Notes under the pieces: model-generated
Database searches by the model: none
What the model saw: only the letters and a program-made list of their open reading frames with translations
What the model was told of the DNA's origin: nothing
Shown: positions 14,226-20,703 of the stretch, piece after piece
Layout of the letters: each line of letters starts with the position of its first letter
Position numbering within the stretch: position 1 is the stretch's first letter
Position numbers and translations under genes: made by a program
NCBI GenBank assembly: GCA_934573945.1
Contig: CAKTMQ010000018.1
Span: 1 to 20,703, forward strand
Direction of reading: 5' to 3'
DNA length: 20,703 bases
DNA from: an uncultured Oscillospiraceae bacterium
GTDB lineage: Bacteria > Bacillota > Clostridia > Oscillospirales > Oscillospiraceae

Positions 14226-14594
14226 TCAGATATATTTGATAATGCAGTAGCAAATCACGACAAGAATAGTTATAAACAGCAGCCATTTTCCTCCGTGCTT
14301 CTTCGTAGATGGCTGGGGTACACTATTCCGTGTCCCGACCGGTTCACGCTTAATTGTCGCTGCATATTGTCTAATCAGCTCCATCTCTTTTTTATCGCTA
14401 AAGTATTTACATGAATCATAATCATCCACACGAATGTTTAGCTTCCTGCACATTCTGTAACAAGGACGGCCAGAATCATCATTGTTTACCAGATACGAAT
14501 GGTCACAGCCAAATCCACATTGTTCACCCATATACTTTCCATTGTCCCCACGGTGTACATACAGGGCATCCGCCATTTTTTCCCGAAGATCCAT
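14226..14594 (-). CDS. Tail-anchored cysteine-rich protein
   Basis: A 122-residue protein with a polar N-terminal domain carrying five Cys (26, 30, 45, 49, 62) as CGFGC, CYRMC and SCKYF, which looks like a small zinc-binding domain. A basic linker (about residues 80-102) leads to one C-terminal hydrophobic helix (residues about 103-120, WLLFITILVVICYCII), the layout of a tail-anchored membrane protein with the Cys domain in the cytoplasm. The start has AAGGGG just upstream. It is the first gene after the promoter at 14704-14731 and opens the five-gene run. Not recognised; no function assigned. Confidence 0.75.
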   Translation of the reverse strand: MDLREKMADALYVHRGDNGKYMGEQCGFGCDHSYLVNNDDSGRPCYRMCRKLNIRVDDYDSCKYFSDKKEMELIRQYAATIKREPVGTRNSVPQPSTKKHGGKWLLFITILVVICYCIIKYI

Positions 14595-14661
14595 ATTTTC
14601 CCCTTTCTTTTAGTTATGACTTCCCTGCTCAGATTCCTAACCTGCCAACTGATTTCTTTTT

Positions 14662-14690
14662 GTGTACTATTGCAAATCGCAAGGGTACAC
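14662..14690. repeat. 29-bp dyad, candidate recombinase or operator site
   Basis: GTGTACTATTGC (14662-14673) and GCAAGGGTACAC (14679-14690) are reverse complements at 10 of 12 positions around a 5-nt centre. The size matches a crossover site for a small serine recombinase (about 26-28 bp), and it lies just downstream of the operon start point, where an operator could also sit. Confidence 0.5.
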
Positions 14691-14703
14691 CTTTTACAAT
14701 ACA

Positions 14704-14731
14704 AGTATACAGGAATTAGCTGATTTTTCAA
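14704..14731 (-). promoter_or_regulatory. Promoter of the JAMM small-gene operon
   Basis: Minus-strand TTGAAA (plus 14726-14731) and TATACT (plus 14704-14709) with a 16-base spacer, giving a leader of about 100 bases before the first gene. It is enclosed by GTGTAC (14662-14667) on one side and GTACAC (14775-14780) on the other. A weak hairpin (14741-14750 with 14757-14766) lies upstream of it, between the promoter and the recombinase stop. Confidence 0.65.
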
Positions 14732-14771
14732 GGAGATAATACACGATTTTATGTAGAAAAATGTGTTTTGA

Positions 14772-14781
14772 ATTGTACACC
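14772..14781 (+). repeat. ATTGTACACC repeat, copy 1
   Basis: The 10-bp word ATTGTACACC lies 25 bases beyond the 3' end of the recombinase gene and recurs in the same orientation at 15464-15473, beyond its 5' end. A related GTACACCTTT occurs at 14685-14694, and GTACACCTTT is also the start of this copy's right side. Confidence 0.55.
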
Positions 14782-14805
14782 TTTCCAAATGATCCGTACT
14801 TTCCT

Positions 14806-15504
<699 letters not shown>

Positions 15505-15524
15505 TTATAGGCAACAGAACGTGA

Positions 15525-15550
15525 AAAAAGCCGCCTGACGGCGGCTTTTT
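15525..15550. terminator. Bidirectional terminator
   Basis: An 11-bp stem (15525-15535 with 15540-15550) around a TGAC loop, with A- and T-runs at the ends. It terminates the small membrane gene at 15585-15794 before the recombinase. A lesser 6-bp hairpin (15496-15501 with 15510-15515) lies beside it. Confidence 0.85.
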
Positions 15551-15584
15551 ACGATTCAATGGGATCACATCCCTGCCTATTTAT

Positions 15585-15794
15585 TTACGGCACAATGGGA
15601 AACAGCAGATGCAGTCCGCCGAACACCACCAGCGACACCACGGTGGCGATCAGAAACCCCTTGCAGATCTTGCGGCTCTTCTGCGCCAGCGCCTCGCTCT
15701 CGTGCTCGTTCTTCCAGCGGACGAAAAACCAGCCGGTGCACAAAAGGCAGACCACCGGGGCAAACAGCAGCCCGATTATGGCAACATATTCCAT
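15585..15794 (-). CDS. Small two-TM membrane protein
   Basis: A 69-residue protein with helices at about residues 3-23 (YVAIIGLLFAPVVCLLCTGWF) and 46-66 (GFLIATVVSLVVFGGLHLLF) and a charged loop (RWKNEHESEALAQKSRK) between them. The start has AAGGAGG at good distance. It is monocistronic, with a near-consensus promoter (15821-15849) and a strong terminator, divergent from the large LRR-FN3 gene. Family not recognised. The charged loop differs clearly from the other small membrane proteins in the window, so they are not obvious paralogues. Confidence 0.78.
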   Translation of the reverse strand: MEYVAIIGLLFAPVVCLLCTGWFFVRWKNEHESEALAQKSRKICKGFLIATVVSLVVFGGLHLLFPIVP

Positions 15795-15820
15795 AGTACT
15801 CCTCCTTGTTCGTTGTCCTC

Positions 15821-15849
15821 ATTATACCTGAAGATGGCCTCAGCGTCAA
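15821..15849 (-). promoter_or_regulatory. Promoter of the 69-aa membrane protein
   Basis: Minus-strand TTGACG (plus 15844-15849), 17-base spacer, perfect TATAAT (plus 15821-15826). One of the strongest-looking promoters in the window. Confidence 0.75.
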
Positions 15850-15899
15850 GAAATCCCCCTCGGTTTCCTGTAAATATGTGCAAAAACCGCTGGGGCGCA

Positions 15900-15928
15900 T
15901 TGTCTTTTTTGATAAAATATGCTATAGT
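15900..15928 (+). promoter_or_regulatory. Promoter of the LRR-FN3 gene
   Basis: TTGTCT (15900-15905), 17-base spacer, TATAGT (15923-15928). It gives a leader of about 70 bases. Confidence 0.6.
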
Positions 15929-15940
15929 AATGATGTTTGT

Positions 15941-15969
15941 GACCTGCGGTCTTTCCGCCGCCGCAGGTC
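15941..15969 (+). promoter_or_regulatory. 5'-UTR hairpin of the LRR-FN3 gene
   Basis: A perfect 9-bp GC-rich stem (15941-15949 with 15961-15969) with an 11-nt loop, near the start of the transcript and about 35 bases before the start codon. No T-run follows, so it is more likely structural or stabilising than a terminator. Confidence 0.45.
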
Positions 15970-16003
15970 GTGTCAAGACGATAAAGGAAAGGGAGAATGT
16001 TCT

Positions 16004-19000
16004 GTGAAAAAACGACTGCTGTCCGCACTGCTGGCGCTGGTGATGGTGTGCACCCTGCTGCCTGTTGCCGCATGGGCGGCCTATAAAAGCGGCCTCTGCG
16101 GCGCCCAGGGCGATAACGCCACTTGGGAGCTGTCTTATGCGATCAGTGATACGAATTTTTTCAGTCTGTCGATTTACGGTTCCGGAGATATGACGGATTA
16201 CGACATAACGGAAGATGACTATGCGCCGTGGTACATTGCGACGAACAACAGGGGCTCTATCGTCAAGGTAGCGATCGCAGATGGTATTACCCACATTGGA
16301 AACTCCACGTTTGCTTACTCCGCCTTTCCCTCTGTTGATATTCCTCAAAGCGTGACCTCTATCGGAGACTTTGCTTTTACCGGCTGTTTCAAGCTGAGCT
16401 CCGTATCCATGCCAAACACAGTAGCATCTCTGGGTGACGCTGCCTTTTATCGTTGCAGTAAGCTGACTTCCATCGAACTTGGCAGCCGTCTGTCTACTAT
16501 CGGCCGATCCTGCTTTGAGTCCACTGGCTTAACCGCGATCACCCTCCCTGCACGCGTTACCTCGATAGGTGAGCAGGCGTTTGCCAGCTGCGAGGATCTG
16601 AAATACATCGTGATTACCGGCACAAATCTTCGCTCCATCGGCGCTAACGCCTTCAAAAACTGTATCTCCCTGACGGACGTCTACTTCAAGGGTTCACAGG
16701 CACAGTGGAACCGCATCGCCATCGACAGCAGCAACGTCGCGCTGAAGAGAGCCGTCATCCACTATAACTATGACGGCACGACCGCGCCCACGCTGGCCAC
16801 TCCCGTCATGACCCTCTCCCGCGATACCAGCGCGGATAAGCCCCGCATCAGCTGGAATTCGGTGGACGGCGCTGCCCAGTACGAGATTTATCGCTCCACC
16901 GATAATGTCAGCTTCTCCATCATCCGCCGCACCACCGGCCTGTCCTACACGGACACCACCGCTGCAGCGGGCACTACTTATTACTACAAGGTGCGCGCCA
17001 TCAACGGCACGGACATCAGTCTCTTCTGCGCGGCACAGTCCATCAAGTCCCCCGCCGTTCCCAGCGTGCCCACCATGACGTTGACCACAGACCGCAGCGG
17101 CAAACCGGTGCTGAGCTGGACGTCGGTAAAGGACGCCTCCACCTATGAGGTCTATCGTTCCACCACCGGCGCGGCAGGCAGCTACAAGATCGTCCGCCGC
17201 ACCTCCGGTCTCACGTGGACAGACACCAGCACAGAGATGGATAAAACGTACTACTACGTAGTACGGGCAAAGAACGGCAATCTCTGCGGTAAGTTCTGCG
17301 CTGCCAAGTCTGTCAAATGCCCCATCATTCTCAGTGCGCCGACTATGACTCTGGATCTCGACAGGAGCGCCAACAAGCCGGTGATCAGCTGGCCTGCTGT
17401 TCCCTTTGCCACCCAGTATGAGATCTACCGCTCCACTACCGGTGCGAATAAGAGCTACAAAATCATTCGCCGCACCTCCGGCCTGACCTATACCGACACC
17501 ACCGCCGCCAGCGGCACAACATACTACTATACCGTCCGTGCTATGCGCAGCACTGCTTCCGGCACGATTTACAGCAGCTTCTGCAAAGCGCAGTCCACTC
17601 TGCCCGCCGTGCCCACCATGACGCTGCAGGTGAACAGCACTACCGGTCTGCCGGTCATCAGCTGGAAAAAGGCGTCCAGCGCCACCCAGTATGAGGTCTA
17701 CCGCTCTGATACCGGCACCGCCGGCAGCTTCCGGATTATCCGCCGGACGATTGGGCTGAGCTACACCGACACAACGGCGGCGGCAGGCCATACCTACTAC
17801 TACGTCGTCCGCGGTATGCAGGGAACTTCCCCCCATATCTTCTATGGTAAGTTCTGCCCGGCGCAGAGTATCCAGTGCACAGCCGTTCCCGATGTGCCTG
17901 TCATGACCCTGACCAATGACAGCGACACCGGTAAGCCGGTCATCAGCTGGAGCAAGGCAGCAAACGCGGCGCAGTATGAGGTATTCCGCTCCACAGACGG
18001 CAGCAGCTTCTCCATCGTTCGCCGCACCATCAACCTGACGTGGACTGACCCTAACACGGAAGCCGGTGTCACCTATTATTACAAAGTGCGTGCCATCAGC
18101 GGCAGCGTCAAGGGCTCATTCTGCACGGCGCAGAGCATTGTCATTCTTGGCATCCCCACTATGACGCTGTCCAACAACAGCAAGACTGGCCGCAATATCG
18201 TCAGTTGGAGCAGCGTTGCCTGCGCCACGGAGTACGAGGTCTACCGCTCTACGGATGGCGGGGACTATCAGTCCGTCCACCGCACCAGCGCTCTGACCTA
18301 CACAGACCTTGACACAGACTACGGAGTCACCTACTCCTATAAGGTGCGTGCCATTTATAGCGCCGCCCCCGTCACAGTCTGCGGCGCGTTCTGCCCGGCG
18401 CAGAGTATCGCCATTCCCGGTGTTCCCACCATGACGCGATCTTATGAGAGTGTCACAGGCCGCAGTATTATCAGATGGAACAGTGTTTCCTACGCAACAG
18501 AGTACGAAGTCTATCGCTCTACCGATGGTGAGAACTACCAGTCCGTTCTCTGCACCACCGCCCTGAGTTACACGGACCTTGACACAAGTTATGGTGTCAC
18601 CTATTTCTACAAGGTACGCGGCGTCAATGGCAGCGTTAAGGGCGCATTCTGCGAGCCAAAGAGTATCGTATCCATGGCGCAGGTGCTTATAGTCAGCGGA
18701 ACATGTGGCGACATATACAGCGGTTCACGCAGCGATGTCACTTGGGAGCTGTTTGGCGACGGGACGCTGCTCATCAGCGGCAAGGGCAAGATGGAAAACT
18801 GTCCCCCTATCGGCGGTGGTGTCGAAACTACTCCCTGGTGCAATGTTCTCCTCAAAATTAAGAAAGCTGTCATTCGCCCCGGTGTCACTTCCATCGGCGA
18901 TTGGGCATTTTCCAGTTGCAGTAAACTTAACAGCATCACGATTCCAGACAGTGTCGTTTCCATCGGTCTCTACGCATTTTCTCATTGTGAAAGTCTCTCC

Positions 19001-19336
19001 AGCATCAAAATCCCCGCCAGTGTCAAGACGATTGGTTTTTATGCCTTCTCCCGCACCAGCCTCACCAGCGTCACTATTCCCAACGGTGTCACCACTATTG
19101 ACAATGGCACTTTCTCCAACTGCACCAGCCTGACCAGCATCGCCATCCCACGCAGTGTTAAAAAAATTGGAGATTCTGCTTTTGATTACTGCTATGACAG
19201 TTTGAAAACGGTCTACTATGGCGGCAGCAAAGAGCAATGGTCTGCGATTACAATAGGCAAATTTAACTATTCTTTAGCATATCCTAAACAGTATGCAACA
19301 ACGATCCTCTATAACCAGACCGAGCCCTGGCGCTGA
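16004..19336 (+). CDS. Secreted BspA-like LRR / seven-FN3 protein
   Basis: A 1110-residue extracellular protein. The GTG start at 16004 follows GGGAGA and opens a classical signal peptide (VKKRLLSALLALVMVCTLLPVAAWA), with cleavage expected after AWA. Residues about 27-265 are a BspA-like LRR_5 module (units such as SVTSIGDFAFTGCFKL). Residues about 265-895 hold seven FN3 domains, each starting PxMTL and containing YEVYRS and YYYKVRA. Residues about 896-1110 are a second LRR module that begins anew with an SGTCG...TWEL header and ends with the YYGGSKEQW capping unit. No sortase motif, SLH domain or TM anchor is visible, so it is secreted or held by unknown contacts. BspA-like proteins often bind host or surface ligands; here that is inference. 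Confidence 0.9.
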   Translation: MKKRLLSALLALVMVCTLLPVAAWAAYKSGLCGAQGDNATWELSYAISDTNFFSLSIYGSGDMTDYDITEDDYAPWYIATNNRGSIVKVAIADGITHIGNSTFAYSAFPSVDIPQSVTSIGDFAFTGCFKLSSVSMPNTVASLGDAAFYRCSKLTSIELGSRLSTIGRSCFESTGLTAITLPARVTSIGEQAFASCEDLKYIVITGTNLRSIGANAFKNCISLTDVYFKGSQAQWNRIAIDSSNVALKRAVIHYNYDGTTAPTLATPVMTLSRDTSADKPRISWNSVDGAAQYEIYRSTDNVSFSIIRRTTGLSYTDTTAAAGTTYYYKVRAINGTDISLFCAAQSIKSPAVPSVPTMTLTTDRSGKPVLSWTSVKDASTYEVYRSTTGAAGSYKIVRRTSGLTWTDTSTEMDKTYYYVVRAKNGNLCGKFCAAKSVKCPIILSAPTMTLDLDRSANKPVISWPAVPFATQYEIYRSTTGANKSYKIIRRTSGLTYTDTTAASGTTYYYTVRAMRSTASGTIYSSFCKAQSTLPAVPTMTLQVNSTTGLPVISWKKASSATQYEVYRSDTGTAGSFRIIRRTIGLSYTDTTAAAGHTYYYVVRGMQGTSPHIFYGKFCPAQSIQCTAVPDVPVMTLTNDSDTGKPVISWSKAANAAQYEVFRSTDGSSFSIVRRTINLTWTDPNTEAGVTYYYKVRAISGSVKGSFCTAQSIVILGIPTMTLSNNSKTGRNIVSWSSVACATEYEVYRSTDGGDYQSVHRTSALTYTDLDTDYGVTYSYKVRAIYSAAPVTVCGAFCPAQSIAIPGVPTMTRSYESVTGRSIIRWNSVSYATEYEVYRSTDGENYQSVLCTTALSYTDLDTSYGVTYFYKVRGVNGSVKGAFCEPKSIVSMAQVLIVSGTCGDIYSGSRSDVTWELFGDGTLLISGKGKMENCPPIGGGVETTPWCNVLLKIKKAVIRPGVTSIGDWAFSSCSKLNSITIPDSVVSIGLYAFSHCESLSSIKIPASVKTIGFYAFSRTSLTSVTIPNGVTTIDNGTFSNCTSLTSIAIPRSVKKIGDSAFDYCYDSLKTVYYGGSKEQWSAITIGKFNYSLAYPKQYATTILYNQTEPWR
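16797..18680 (+). repeat. Seven tandem FN3-coding repeats
   Basis: About 260-285 bp per unit, starting near 16797, 17069, 17338, 17608, 17894, 18153 and 18423. Each has a CCCACCATGACG-like start and an ATCxxCCGCxxx core. The similarity is high enough to allow unequal crossing-over and hence domain-number change, also with the FN3 unit of the next gene near 20525. Confidence 0.8.
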
Positions 19337-19394
19337 GGTACAGCTGCAGCAGTAAGAAGCGGCAATCAACTGCGAACAACAGCGGCGATGTGCT

Positions 19395-19444
19395 GCGCAA
19401 TGATCCCCCGGCCATATGGCCGGGGGATCATTGCGCTTTCTTTC
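19395..19444 (+). terminator. Perfect 42-bp palindrome with T-rich tail
   Basis: Positions 19395-19436 are an exact palindrome (21-bp arms centred on CATATG), followed by TTTCTTTCGTTTT. It lies 58 bases after the LRR-FN3 stop and serves as its terminator. The symmetry makes it usable on either strand. Between here and 19600 I see no gene. Confidence 0.8.
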
Positions 19445-19605
19445 GTTTTGGTACCGCAGAGCTGATGGGGCTTGGCAGCGCACCTCTATACGGTTGCAAG
19501 AAACAGGAATTTTTTTGGAAAACACAGCACATAACGCTGTACAAACTGCCGAAAGTACACAAAAATCTTTGGGCACCATGTCATTGTTTTCTGAACAGCG
19601 ATTTG

Positions 19606-19634
19606 TTAAACTGTTTTTTGATGTATCATATAAT
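19606..19634 (+). promoter_or_regulatory. Promoter of the second LRR gene
   Basis: Perfect -10 TATAAT (19629-19634) with a weak -35 TTAAAC (19606-19611) at 17 bases; TTGTTA at 19603-19608 is an alternative with a long spacer. Start codon is 20 bases after the -10, so the leader is very short. Confidence 0.5.
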
Positions 19635-19653
19635 ATGAACGGAGGAAAATCAT

Positions 19654-20703
19654 ATGCACAAGAGGATCGTGAGCTTGCTGATGACCGTGCTGATGCTGGC
19701 GGCCATGGTGCCGACAACGGTGTGGGGCGTCTCAATCGTGGATTCCGGAACCTGTGGCATTGATGCTACATGGTCATTAGCCAGTAATGGCACATTAACT
19801 ATCATTGGAACAGGCGATATAGTTGATTACCATAGTACTGATGATGCGCCATGGATGACATACAGGAATGAAATTAAGCACCTAGTTATTTCCGATGGGA
19901 TAACCGGAATCGGAAATTGGGCGTTTGCCCTCTGTACTATGGAAGATATAAGCATTCCTGACAGTGTATCTCGTATTGGTACTGGCGCTTTCTTCTATAG
20001 CAAGGACTTTAGCAATATAACCATTCCAGGCAGTGTGAAAGTCATTGGTGATCAAGCTTTTATGAATTGTGAAAAGCTCTCAAATCTAACACTTTCTTCG
20101 GGTCTACAGAACATCGGCAAGCAAGCTTTCTGGGCTTGTAGGAACTTGAAATCTGTCACGATTCCCAACAGCGTAACAACCTTGGGCGATTCTGCCTTCA
20201 ATCATTGCACGTCGCTCTCATATGCAAAGCTTTCAAATCGTTTAAAAGTCGTTAGTGCTTTTGCTTTCAACGATTGTAGCAGCTTAGTGACCATTATTAT
20301 TCCCCACGGAATCACAGATATTGAAGAATATGCTTTCACCGATGCTATTCTTTCCAGTATAACCATTCCCCAAAGTGTCATAAGTATTGGTAATTCCGCA
20401 TTTTGGCGGTGCTATTCTCTAACAGATGTCTACTACGCTGGTACAGCAGCGGACTGGGGAAAAATTGCCATAGCGGACAATAATAAGAAATTGACCAACG
20501 CCACCATCCACTATGCCGGTCTGGGCGTACCCACCATGACGCTGACCAATGCCAGTAACGGCAATCCCATCATCAAGTGGACAAAAGTCAACGGTGCGGC
20601 GCAGTATGAGGTCTACCGCTCCGACACCGGCAAGGACAACACCTTCAAAATCATCCGCCGCACGGCGGGATTGACCTACACGGATACCAACACAGTTGCA
20701 GGC
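19654..20703 (+). CDS. Secreted BspA-like LRR / FN3 protein (3' truncated by window)
   Basis: Open from the ATG at 19654 to the window edge: 350 codons without a stop, in frame at the last base. GGAGG precedes the start by eight bases. A signal peptide (HKRIVSLLMTVLMLAAMV core, likely cleaved after VWG) is followed by the same SGTCG...TWSL header as the end of the previous gene, then seven or so LRR_5 units (forms such as SVTTLGDSAFNHCTSL) with a YYAGTAADWGKI cap, and the start of an FN3 domain (VPTMTLTN, GAAQYEVYRSDTG, FKIIRRTAGLTYTDT). The LRR part is visibly more AT-rich than its FN3 part. It is a tandem paralogue of the preceding gene; the number of FN3 domains and any anchor lie beyond the window. 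Confidence 0.9.
   Translation, partial: MHKRIVSLLMTVLMLAAMVPTTVWGVSIVDSGTCGIDATWSLASNGTLTIIGTGDIVDYHSTDDAPWMTYRNEIKHLVISDGITGIGNWAFALCTMEDISIPDSVSRIGTGAFFYSKDFSNITIPGSVKVIGDQAFMNCEKLSNLTLSSGLQNIGKQAFWACRNLKSVTIPNSVTTLGDSAFNHCTSLSYAKLSNRLKVVSAFAFNDCSSLVTIIIPHGITDIEEYAFTDAILSSITIPQSVISIGNSAFWRCYSLTDVYYAGTAADWGKIAIADNNKKLTNATIHYAGLGVPTMTLTNASNGNPIIKWTKVNGAAQYEVYRSDTGKDNTFKIIRRTAGLTYTDTNTVAG

Overview
This window looks like a chromosomal segment of a GC-rich, low-motility gut Firmicute, most likely an Oscillospiraceae/Ruminococcaceae-type Clostridia. The grounds are inference from gene content: a T-box leader, ECF-type vitamin uptake, strong AGGAGG ribosome binding sites, BspA-like LRR proteins and GTAGGGGCGG-type dispersed repeats. 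No rRNA or tRNA gene and no CRISPR array was found.

Left part (1-12963) is mostly housekeeping. A non-coding cluster of inverted repeats (1-376) precedes a minus-strand pair, a YoaK/DUF1275 membrane protein translationally coupled to an M18 aminopeptidase. Divergent from it is a T-box riboswitch (probably alanine-specific, specifier GCC) that controls a CAT-like acyltransferase, alaS and a HIT-family hydrolase as one unit ending at a strong terminator. Then come a RarD/EamA permease (minus), a HAD phosphatase (plus), a 64-residue membrane protein (minus), and a minus-strand regulator operon mocR-greA-lysR. The MocR regulator is divergent from an ECF transporter S component, with overlapping promoters and spaced ATAC repeats between them, which suggests vitamin B6-linked control. 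A YwlG/TIGR01440 (DUF436) gene with its own promoter and a 5' stem-loop closes this part.

Middle part (12964-15550) is an AT-richer accessory island, all on the minus strand: five small uncharacterised genes in one apparent operon (tail-anchored Cys protein, 14-residue YVD-SG-WR repeat protein, two-TM protein, JAMM/MPN metallopeptidase with an intact catalytic motif, six-Cys mini-protein). It lies just downstream of a resolvase/invertase-type serine recombinase. The operon promoter sits between GTGTAC/GTACAC inverted repeats, and a 10-bp direct repeat flanks the recombinase gene. This is the best candidate in the window for an undescribed system; its function is unknown and I do not assign one.

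Right part (15551-20703) holds a solitary two-TM protein (minus), then two tandem secreted BspA-like LRR/fibronectin-III proteins (plus). The first is complete (1110 aa: LRR, seven FN3, LRR). The second is cut by the window edge after 350 codons, at its first FN3. They are separated by a perfect 42-bp palindrome that ends in a T-rich tract.
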